Assembly (NCBI RefSeq): GCF_037977385.1
Contig: NZ_CP150277.1
Span: 248,001 to 312,000 of the forward strand
DNA: 64,000 bases
DNA from: Terribacillus sp. FSL K6-0262
GTDB lineage: Bacteria > Bacillota > Bacilli > Bacillales > Amphibacillaceae
Direction: 5' to 3'
Part shown: one piece after another, positions 58,289-64,000 of the stretch
How the letters are laid out: every line of letters starts with the position of its first letter
How positions within the stretch are numbered: the stretch's first letter is position 1
Notes under the pieces: model-generated
What the model was told of the DNA's origin: nothing
Database searches by the model: none
What the model saw: only the letters and a program-made list of their open reading frames with translations
Translations under genes and position numbers: made by a program

Positions 58289-58763
58289 ATTTTGTCTCGG
58301 CTTCGTCAATCACCCAGCGGCAAAGCTTTTCCATTTCGATGCATGCATCCTGATATCGTTTGAGTTGATCCTTCAGCTTGGCATTCTCTGCTTGGAGCGT
58401 CCGCAGCTCTTCTTGCGGTTCCTTTTTCGGCACTTGAATGTTCTGCTTGACCTTCTCAAGCAAATCGATCGCTGCTTCCAAACTGATGGATTCCTTTTCC
58501 TCTTTCACCTGCGCAGCTTCTTTATTGGATGCAGGGAGCTGCTGTTTGCGCTGCTGCTTGGCAATTTCGATATCTGCTTGATAATACTGACGGAGCGAGG
58601 CATTCCAGCGAAAACCGCAGGCTGCTGCTGTTCGGTTCAGCTTCACTGCGACATCCCGGAAGGCATCGAGCTGGGTCTTACCTTCCTGGATATAGTCCAA
58701 TACTGTATTTGCCAGCAGTACATCCTCTTTATCCGACCATGCATCTTGTCTAGTACTCTTCAA
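58287..58763 (-). CDS. rsfA: Prespore-specific transcriptional regulator RsfA
   Basis: RsfA (YlbO) fine-tunes SigF-dependent genes in the B. subtilis prespore. The 158-aa protein has an N-terminal Myb/SANT-like domain, DAWSDKEDVLLANTVLDYI and FRWNASLRQYY, followed by a C-terminal coiled coil from about 95 to 145. The start is TTG at 58763 with GGGGGG 7 nt upstream; the longer ATG frame would start before that site. Neighbours ylbP and rpmF-ylbN match B. subtilis. Confidence 0.9.
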   Translation of the reverse strand: MKSTRQDAWSDKEDVLLANTVLDYIQEGKTQLDAFRDVAVKLNRTAAACGFRWNASLRQYYQADIEIAKQQRKQQLPASNKEAAQVKEEKESISLEAAIDLLEKVKQNIQVPKKEPQEELRTLQAENAKLKDQLKRYQDACIEMEKLCRWVIDEAETK

Positions 58764-58844
58764 AATGCTTCCCCCCTCTTCCATTCTGCTATCAATGTAT
58801 GCAAGAGGGGAAAATACTAGACTAGAAAAAGGACGATAGAATAT

Positions 58845-58880
58845 AAAAAAACATCTGCCGGCAATATTGCCGGCAGATGT
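58845..58880 (-). terminator. Terminator of yceD-rpmF
   Basis: A perfect 30-bp palindrome (58851-58880) is followed on the minus strand by seven T residues (58851-58845). It lies 8 nt after the rpmF stop. Confidence 0.92.
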
Positions 58881-58888
58881 CGTCTTTC

Positions 58889-59062
58889 TTACGCCTCAAC
58901 CACTGCTTTTCCATCGTAATGTCCGCAAGATCTGCAAACGTGGTGTGGTTTTGTAAGTTCTCCACAGTTAGAGCATTCTACCATTCCAGGTACATGCAAT
59001 TTTTTGTGTGTACGGCGTTGGTTTTTGACTTTTTTAGAAGTTCTTCTTTTAGGTACTGCCAC
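58889..59062 (-). CDS. rpmF: Ribosomal protein L32 (zinc-binding form)
   Basis: A 57-codon gene for L32 of the 50S subunit. The protein starts [19 protein letters not shown] and has the zinc ribbon C30-x2-C33 and C43-x2-C46, so this is the zinc-containing form and not the cysteine-free replacement type. Start GTG at 59062 with GGAGG 9 nt upstream. It follows yceD by 31 bp, the usual pair in Bacteria. No neighbouring fatty-acid gene (plsX) follows. Confidence 0.97.
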   Translation of the reverse strand: MAVPKRRTSKKVKNQRRTHKKLHVPGMVECSNCGELTKPHHVCRSCGHYDGKAVVEA

Positions 59063-59093
59063 GGTCCTACACCTCCTTCAATCGTTACAATGC

Positions 59094-59609
59094 TTATTCG
59101 TCGTCCTTCTTCAAGAGAGCCTGCAGCTTCTCAAGTCTCGGATCGATCTTGTCCTGCTGGGCTTCCTCACTGGCAAGCTGCCAGCCTTCTCCCTCTGTCA
59201 CGGCATCATCATATACCTGCTGATCATCGGAAAATACACGAAAAGGAACATCCAAGAGGATATTTTCCTCTATATACGGTTTCAAGTCAAGCAGTTCTCC
59301 CTCAACAGGATGAATCTCCGACTCGTCATCCGCACTTGCATAAGGAGACAGCGTAAACAATTCAGTCGCGTCGATATGAAATTCGTACGGCACATCCACC
59401 AAAGTACGCGCACATGGCAAAATCATCTTGCCATCGATTGCGAACTTGACAGTAATGTCGTTTCCATATGATGTAGCCTGACCGCTGACCTTCACCGGAT
59501 CAATTCGACGAATGTCATTCTTGCCCTGGATGTCTGACACATCCACTTGCTCTGTAAATTCGAAAGGTTCAAGACCTTTGGCTTTAAGCTTTTGAACCGG
59601 AATTTTCAC
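59094..59609 (-). CDS. yceD: YceD/DUF177-family protein
   Basis: YlbN of B. subtilis belongs to the DUF177 family, linked to 23S rRNA metabolism through its constant association with rpmF. The 171-aa protein has the conserved FAIDGKMILPCARTLVDV segment near 56-73 and the C-terminal DPRLEKLQALLK. Start GTG at 59609 with GAGG 8-9 nt upstream. Promoted by a near-consensus sigma-A site. Confidence 0.9.
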   Translation of the reverse strand: MKIPVQKLKAKGLEPFEFTEQVDVSDIQGKNDIRRIDPVKVSGQATSYGNDITVKFAIDGKMILPCARTLVDVPYEFHIDATELFTLSPYASADDESEIHPVEGELLDLKPYIEENILLDVPFRVFSDDQQVYDDAVTEGEGWQLASEEAQQDKIDPRLEKLQALLKKDDE

Positions 59610-59637
59610 GTTAATTCACCTCATGGCAACAAAAGTA

Positions 59638-59666
59638 ATTGTAAAAAAAAACAGAAGCTTTGTCAA
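59638..59666 (-). promoter_or_regulatory. Sigma-A promoter of yceD-rpmF
   Basis: Minus strand: TTGACA (59666-59661), 17-nt spacer that includes a run of eight T, then TACAAT (59643-59638). One of the strongest promoters in the window, as fits a ribosomal protein unit. Confidence 0.88.
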
Positions 59667-59675
59667 TATATTTTC

Positions 59676-59705
59676 TTTACACCACGGCAATAATTAGCCT
59701 ATATT
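59676..59705 (+). promoter_or_regulatory. Likely promoter of tmcAL
   Basis: TTTACA (59676-59681), 18-nt spacer, TATATT (59700-59705). Its -35 lies 9 bp from the -35 of the divergent yceD promoter, so the two could interfere. The leader to tmcAL would be about 225 nt and contains the 54-bp duplication. Confidence 0.5.
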
Positions 59706-59719
59706 CATAGTAACAGAAA

Positions 59720-59773
59720 CGAAAAGTGAAGAAAACCGTTCAGGAGCGAAGAAGGAAGCGAGAAAGCCCGGAA
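59720..59773. repeat. 54-bp direct repeat, copy 1, upstream of tmcAL
   Basis: The sequence beginning CGAAAAG and ending AGCCCGGAA recurs at 59846-59899 with 53 of 54 identical bases. The offset is 126 bp, a multiple of three, so both copies encode the same short peptide in the plus frame and the same GFLASFFAPERFSSLF peptide on the minus strand. Confidence 0.9.
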
Positions 59774-59845
59774 GGAGGCGTCCTTCCTCCTGCAGGGATT
59801 TATCACTTCCGGCGCAGCTCCTGGTTTTCGGAACTGGACAACACC

Positions 59846-59899
59846 CGAAAAGCGAAGAAAACCGTTCAGGAGCGAAGAAGGAAGCGAGAAAGCCCGGAA
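59846..59899. repeat. 54-bp direct repeat, copy 2, upstream of tmcAL
   Basis: Second copy of the 54-bp unit; one substitution (C for T at the eighth base). It ends 39 bp before the tmcAL ATG. The 72 bp between the copies contain a GGAGG/CCTCC dyad but no gene. Confidence 0.9.
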
Positions 59900-59938
59900 A
59901 CTTCACCTGACACAACACACACCGAAAGGAGCCTATTT

Positions 59939-61126
59939 ATGAAGTCATGCGGCCTCATCGTCGAATATAACCCTTTGCATAACGGTCATGTTTATCATAT
60001 ACAGCAGGCGCAGAAATTAACCGGCAGCGACTGTATGATTGCGGTGATGAGCGGGAATTTCACACAGCGTGGTGAACCTGCCATTTTGGATAAGTTCAGC
60101 CGGACAAAGACGGCGCTTTCTGCCGGGATCGATTTGGTTATTGAATTGCCTTTCCTATTCGCCGTCCAGCATGCCGACCTGTTTGCCAAAGGAGCTGTTT
60201 CCATTCTGCATGCCCTGCAAGCTGACCATTTGGTTTTCGGTTCTGAAGATGGATCGATTGCAGCATTCCATCGGGCATTGTCCGGCCAGCAGGCGAATCA
60301 GGCAGCATTTGAGTCGGTTTTGAAACAGAAGCTCGGCAATGGGTTATCCTATCCTGAAGCAAACCGGGCAGCATATGAAGCCGTCGGGATGGATTCCTCC
60401 CTTGATCTTGGCAGTCCGAATAATATTTTAGGTTTCGCTTATATGAAGGCCGCCGAGGAGCTGGGCACCCGTTTGCAGGTACATACAATCCGCCGTATCG
60501 AAGCAGGCTATCATGATCAGTCCATTTCCGGTCCTATTGCAAGTGCCACCTCTATCCGGACTGCTTGGCTCGACAATGATAAAGAAGCAGTCAAACAAGC
60601 AGTACCCGGGAGCACATATGAACTATTATCTGGAGAATATCTTCATGGCTGGGAAGAATATTTCCCGCTTTTACGCTATCTCATCCTCACTCGGCCTGCA
60701 GAAATGCTGCGCCAGATCCAGGGAATGGAGGAAGGATTGGAATATCGATTCAAGAAATATATAAATCAGTCGCAGGATTTCAAACATTTTCTGACGCTGA
60801 TCAAAACAAAACGATACACATGGACGAGGCTGCAGCGCGTATGCGTCCATTTGCTTTCCAATACCCAAAAACAATTCGCCGACGAGCATCTGGAAGGACC
60901 TGCATGCCCTTATATCCGTGTACTTGGCATGACTAAAAAGGGACAGGCATTCCTCGCTTCCCGAAAAAAACAGCTTGATGTGCCGCTTTATACACAATTG
61001 AAGGATGGCGTGCATCCAATTTCCGATTTGGAGCTGCAAGCAGCAGATGCGTATTACAGTATCTTGCCACCTGAAATTGCAGCTGCATCCCGAAGGCAGG
61101 AAATTTCCCCGCCCATCTTCGTATAA
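59939..61126 (+). CDS. tmcAL: tRNA(Met) cytidine acetate ligase TmcAL
   Basis: TmcAL (YlbM) makes N4-acetylcytidine at the wobble position of elongator tRNA-Met using acetate and ATP. The 395-aa protein has the nucleotidyltransferase start GLIVEYNPLHNGHVYHI with HNGH at 14-17, SGNFTQRGEPA near 42-52, and DLGSPNNILGFAYM near 160-173. The open frame extends 71 codons upstream through the 54-bp duplication, but the ATG at 59939 has AGGAG 7 nt upstream and gives the family length. Confidence 0.93.
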   Translation: MKSCGLIVEYNPLHNGHVYHIQQAQKLTGSDCMIAVMSGNFTQRGEPAILDKFSRTKTALSAGIDLVIELPFLFAVQHADLFAKGAVSILHALQADHLVFGSEDGSIAAFHRALSGQQANQAAFESVLKQKLGNGLSYPEANRAAYEAVGMDSSLDLGSPNNILGFAYMKAAEELGTRLQVHTIRRIEAGYHDQSISGPIASATSIRTAWLDNDKEAVKQAVPGSTYELLSGEYLHGWEEYFPLLRYLILTRPAEMLRQIQGMEEGLEYRFKKYINQSQDFKHFLTLIKTKRYTWTRLQRVCVHLLSNTQKQFADEHLEGPACPYIRVLGMTKKGQAFLASRKKQLDVPLYTQLKDGVHPISDLELQAADAYYSILPPEIAAASRRQEISPPIFV

Positions 61127-61163
61127 TAAAAAAGGATGCATCGCTGTGATGCATCCTTTTTGT
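61127..61163. terminator. Bidirectional terminator between tmcAL and sepM
   Basis: A 9-bp stem GGATGCATC (61134-61142) with GATGCATCC (61148-61156) and a 5-nt loop. A residues precede it and T residues follow it, so it can terminate both convergent genes. Confidence 0.9.
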
Positions 61164-62186
61164 TTATTTGGCCGGCATTTGTTCTAAGTAGTCTTTCGCA
61201 TCTTCAAATGTATCGACCGGTATGATTTTCATATCTGTACCGATGTCTTCTGCAGTTTGTTTGGCCACTTCAAAGTTGGAATCTTCAGCCCCTTGCTCAT
61301 TCGGGGCAAAGAAGATATCACAGCCCTCTTTATCCGCTGCTACAACCTTTTTATCGATTCCGCCGATGCGGCCGACATTGCCTTCATAATCCACTTCACC
61401 TGTCCCGCAGATCTGATAGCCCTTCGTCAAATCTTCTTCTTCCAGCTGATCATAGATTTCCAAACTGAACATCAGCCCGGCACTCGGTCCGCCGATTTGG
61501 CCGCTTGAGAAAGTGACTTTCGGATCCTCTGTCACATCGCGATCGGTGACGAGTGTTATACCGATTCCAGGTATTTGGGTATCAGGAAGCGCTTGGAGCT
61601 TCAGCTTCTTCTCCAGCTGTTCATCATCCCGCTCTATTTGCAGGGTAATGGTATCGCCTATTTTTTTGGAAGTGACATAGTCGGTCAGATCAGCTGCTTC
61701 TTTCACTTCCTGGCCATCCACGGCTGTAATGAGATCGCCCTGCTTCAGCTGGCCGTCCGCAGGCAGGCCTTTGACTACGGAGACGACGTACACGCCTTTA
61801 TAATCGATTTGCAAATCCGCACCAGCTGCCTTGTAGGCAACGACTGTGGATGCTTCCTGCGAGCTTTCCATTTGCATCAGCTGTGCTTGTGTATATTCCT
61901 CTTCGGAAATCCCCTCCGGTATGACATCTTCCAATTTTTCTATTTGGTGATAAGGAAGTATTTTAGCCATCACATATTGGAATGGTGTCGCCTGTCCGCC
62001 ACGCACGGTGACTAGATGCATATCGCCTTCGCTCTTGTCGCTGCCCTCTACGGATACGATCGGATCAAGAGCATCTGCTGCACCCGGCTTGTATACATAA
62101 TACGGCATTCTGTAAACACCGGAGAAACAAAAGACGATAAGCAGCAGCAGAATGACGAACAGGATATAACGTTTGTTCTGTTTCAT
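61164..62186 (-). CDS. sepM: SepM/YlbL-family Lon-like membrane protease
   Basis: A membrane-anchored PDZ and Lon-like serine protease. In B. subtilis YlbL degrades the division inhibitor YneA after DNA damage; in streptococci SepM matures a pheromone. The 340-aa protein has an N-terminal TM helix at about 7-25, a PDZ domain at about 125-200 (GLPADGQLKQGDLITAVDG), and the protease domain with catalytic S235 in GGPSAGLMF and the lysine at 279 or 280 in GGIDKKV. Confidence 0.92.
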   Translation of the reverse strand: MKQNKRYILFVILLLLIVFCFSGVYRMPYYVYKPGAADALDPIVSVEGSDKSEGDMHLVTVRGGQATPFQYVMAKILPYHQIEKLEDVIPEGISEEEYTQAQLMQMESSQEASTVVAYKAAGADLQIDYKGVYVVSVVKGLPADGQLKQGDLITAVDGQEVKEAADLTDYVTSKKIGDTITLQIERDDEQLEKKLKLQALPDTQIPGIGITLVTDRDVTEDPKVTFSSGQIGGPSAGLMFSLEIYDQLEEEDLTKGYQICGTGEVDYEGNVGRIGGIDKKVVAADKEGCDIFFAPNEQGAEDSNFEVAKQTAEDIGTDMKIIPVDTFEDAKDYLEQMPAK

Positions 62187-62352
62187 CTGTTCAGTTCCCC
62201 TTCTGTGCCCGCTATCTTCACTTATTCAGAAGAAGAAGCATATTTCCCTTTTGAGCACGCGTATAGTTAAGATAGCCTGTACAAATCGGCTGTATTTAAG
62301 TGTACTACTTCGAATTCAAGAAGTACAGTTGTCACAAATCGGAGGGATAGTT

Positions 62353-63549
62353 GTGCAAAAAATGAAATCGGTTCTGCTGGCTGGTTCTGCATTATTGTTG
62401 GCATTCAGTCTTATCATGTATCCTGACCCTTCCCTGCAGGCCAGCATTCGTGGATTGAATATGTGGTGGGAAGTGGTTTTTCCATCCCTCCTGCCTTTTT
62501 TCATAACTGCAGAACTGCTGATTGCTTTTGGCATGGTACGTTTCATCGGTGTTTTCTGCGAACCGATCATGCGGCCATTATTCAATGTCCCTGGCGTCGG
62601 CAGTTTCGTATTGGCTATGGGCATGGCAAGCGGCTATCCTTCAGGCGCAAAGCTGACAAGCCGCCTCCGTCAGGAAAAACAGCTTACGAAAATCGAAGCT
62701 GAGCGACTTGTATCATTTACAAATGCCAGCAACCCCCTTTTCATCGTCGGCGTCATTGCCGTGAGTTTTTTCGGAGATGCAGAGCTGGGCATCCTGCTTG
62801 CCATTGCGCATTATGGAGGGAATATCCTGGTGGGGATTTGCATGCGTTTCTATGGCCGTACGGAATCCCGCTCTAGTTATGTACGGGAAAAAGGATTGGT
62901 CAACAGAGCTTTCCGGGAGCTGCACGAAACGAGAATGGCGGATAAAAGGCCATTCGGTAAGATCTTTGGGGATGCCGTCGTCAATTCCATCCAAACCTTG
63001 CTCATGATCGGCGGATTCATCATTATGTTCTCTGTTTTCAATAAGCTATTATTCATTTTAGGTATCACGGATTTACTGGCCAATGGGCTCCGGATCGTGA
63101 CGGCTATCTTCGGTGTTCCGGCAGACTTGGTCGTCCCGATGTTTTCCGGCTTATTCGAAATCACGATGGGCGGCCAAATGATTGCCCAAGCAGCGGGATC
63201 GAACTTCTTTTTCCCCATTATCGTCGTCAGCTTCATCCTTGCTTTCAACGGCTTTTCAGTACAAGCTCAAGTAGCCAGCATCCTTGCCGAGACAGATATC
63301 CGTTTCGCCCCTTATTTCTTTGCACGCCTGCTGCATGGATTCATTGCAGCCGGATTAGCCGCCACCCTATTCGGGCCGCTTTATGGCAACCATCAAGAAA
63401 CAAGCCTGGCTGCATTCTTACAAGAAAAAACAGCTCCCGATACAATTACGGAGCTGCTTCATGAACTAGCATCTGTCGGACCTGCTTTCACCATCATCAT
63501 GCTTGCCATGGCTGCATTGATCCTGATGAAACGCCGAATGATGGATTAA
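62353..63549 (+). CDS. spoVV: SpoVV (YlbJ) nucleoside-transporter-like sporulation protein
   Basis: YlbJ/SpoVV is a Gate-domain membrane protein, in B. subtilis needed for dipicolinic acid to cross the outer forespore membrane. The 398-aa protein has about eight TM helices in two gate repeats, with GMASGYPSGAKLTSRLRQEK and SFTNASNPLFIVG in the first and LFEITMGGQMIAQAAGS in the second. Start GTG at 62353 with GGAGG 7 nt upstream; the longer frame has no ribosome site. Its stop overlaps the coaD stop by 4 bp tail to tail. Confidence 0.9.
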   Translation: MQKMKSVLLAGSALLLAFSLIMYPDPSLQASIRGLNMWWEVVFPSLLPFFITAELLIAFGMVRFIGVFCEPIMRPLFNVPGVGSFVLAMGMASGYPSGAKLTSRLRQEKQLTKIEAERLVSFTNASNPLFIVGVIAVSFFGDAELGILLAIAHYGGNILVGICMRFYGRTESRSSYVREKGLVNRAFRELHETRMADKRPFGKIFGDAVVNSIQTLLMIGGFIIMFSVFNKLLFILGITDLLANGLRIVTAIFGVPADLVVPMFSGLFEITMGGQMIAQAAGSNFFFPIIVVSFILAFNGFSVQAQVASILAETDIRFAPYFFARLLHGFIAAGLAATLFGPLYGNHQETSLAAFLQEKTAPDTITELLHELASVGPAFTIIMLAMAALILMKRRMMD

Positions 63550-64000
63550 AACTTTTGCTTGATGGCTTCCTGTACAGGAGCCGGCACGAGCTTGCTGACA
63601 TCGGCACCAAAGCTTGCCGCCTCCTTGACGATGCTGGAGCTCAGGAAGCTGTAGGCCGAATCTGCCGTAATGAAGAGCGTCTCCAATCCGGGTTCCAAGT
63701 GACGGTTGATTCCGCTGATTTGCATCTCACTTTCAAAATCGCTCACAGCCCGCAATCCGCGGATCAATACCTTAGCATCATGTTTCCTGGCAAAGTCGAC
63801 AGTCAAACCCTCGGCCCTGGCAACCGATACATTCGGTAAATGTTTAACCGACTGCCTTAAAAGCTCCATTCGCTCCGCTTCATTAAAAAGCGGTTTCTTC
63901 TTGCTGTTGACTGCCACGGCAACAATCACTTTCTCGAATATAGCTGCCGCCCGCTGAATGATATCGACATGGCCATTGGTTACCGGATCAAAGGATCCTG
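63546..64000 (-). CDS. coaD: Phosphopantetheine adenylyltransferase (5' end cut by window end)
   Basis: CoaD transfers AMP to 4'-phosphopantetheine, the penultimate step of CoA synthesis. About 150 codons are present. The nucleotidyltransferase motif GSFDPVTNGHVDII is visible at the very edge (T/HxGH type, here TNGH), then LIRGLRAVSDFESEMQISG, and the terminal SSSIVKEAASFGADV. Only the first few residues, including the start codon, lie beyond 64000. Confidence 0.95.
   Translation of the reverse strand, partial: GSFDPVTNGHVDIIQRAAAIFEKVIVAVAVNSKKKPLFNEAERMELLRQSVKHLPNVSVARAEGLTVDFARKHDAKVLIRGLRAVSDFESEMQISGINRHLEPGLETLFITADSAYSFLSSSIVKEAASFGADVSKLVPAPVQEAIKQKF

Noticed and set aside
58851..58880. 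Perfect 30-bp palindrome as a possible operator
   Set aside because: It is followed by a T run and lies 8 nt after the rpmF stop, so a terminator is the simpler explanation.
59726..59938. 71-codon N-terminal extension of tmcAL through the duplication
   Set aside because: The family starts at the GLIVEYNPLHNGH motif, and the internal ATG has a well-placed ribosome site; the extension is low-complexity and repeat-derived.
62292..62342. Short dyad (TACTTC/GAAGTA) and repeated ACAAATCGG before spoVV
   Set aside because: Arms are only 6 bp and no sporulation promoter match could be placed with confidence; it may be chance.

Overview
The window is a stretch of core chromosome from a spore-forming, low-to-mid GC Firmicute of the family Bacillaceae. 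The evidence is the gene order, which follows the Bacillus ylb-dcw-ylm-pyr-ylo cluster almost gene for gene, together with sporulation genes (spoIIGA, sigE, sigG, spoVD, spoVE, ylbJ/spoVV, rsfA), bacillithiol synthesis (bshC) and a MurE with the DNPR motif of meso-diaminopimelate ligases. The genus cannot be fixed by eye. Loss of murG-murB from the cluster and the overall layout suggest the Terribacillus/Virgibacillus/Oceanobacillus side of the family, which is inference only. No rRNA, tRNA, CRISPR array, prophage or insertion sequence was seen.

Most genes read on the minus strand, so the classical order runs from right to left. From the right: coaD (cut by the window end), ylbJ/spoVV (+), sepM, tmcAL (+), yceD, rpmF (57 codons), rsfA, ylbP (+), panE, a DUF3397 membrane protein and bshC. 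Then comes the division and cell wall (dcw) cluster: mraZ, rsmH, ftsL, pbpB, spoVD, murE, murF, mraY, murD, spoVE. Where B. subtilis has murG-murB there is instead a four-gene sulfur operon under a SAM riboswitch (ssuE, an MFS transporter, a DszA-type flavin monooxygenase and an acyl-CoA-dehydrogenase-like oxidoreductase). The cluster resumes with divIB, ftsA, ftsZ, then spoIIGA-sigE-sigG, ylmC-D-E, sepF, ylmG, ylmH and divIVA.

Next is a T-box-controlled ileS, then lspA and rluD, then the complete UMP operon pyrR-pyrP-pyrB-pyrC-pyrAA-pyrAB-pyrK-pyrD-pyrF-pyrE. The pyr operon has two PyrR-type attenuators and a strong terminator; the third attenuator known from B. subtilis has no room here. 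The left end holds an M20 amidohydrolase and a GNAT acetyltransferase, rqcH (+), a P-type calcium ATPase, yloC, and remA-gmk-rpoZ-coaBC-priA (priA cut by the window start).

Many genes are translationally coupled by ATGA or TTGA overlaps, and TTG or GTG starts are common. Several starts were placed downstream of the longest possible open frame, using Shine-Dalgarno spacing and family lengths. The least expected parts are the SAM-riboswitch sulfur operon inside the division cluster, a 54-bp duplication in the tmcAL leader, a perfect catabolite-responsive element inside the ylbP promoter, a MraZ-like operator, and hairpins in the remA leader and at the spoVE start.
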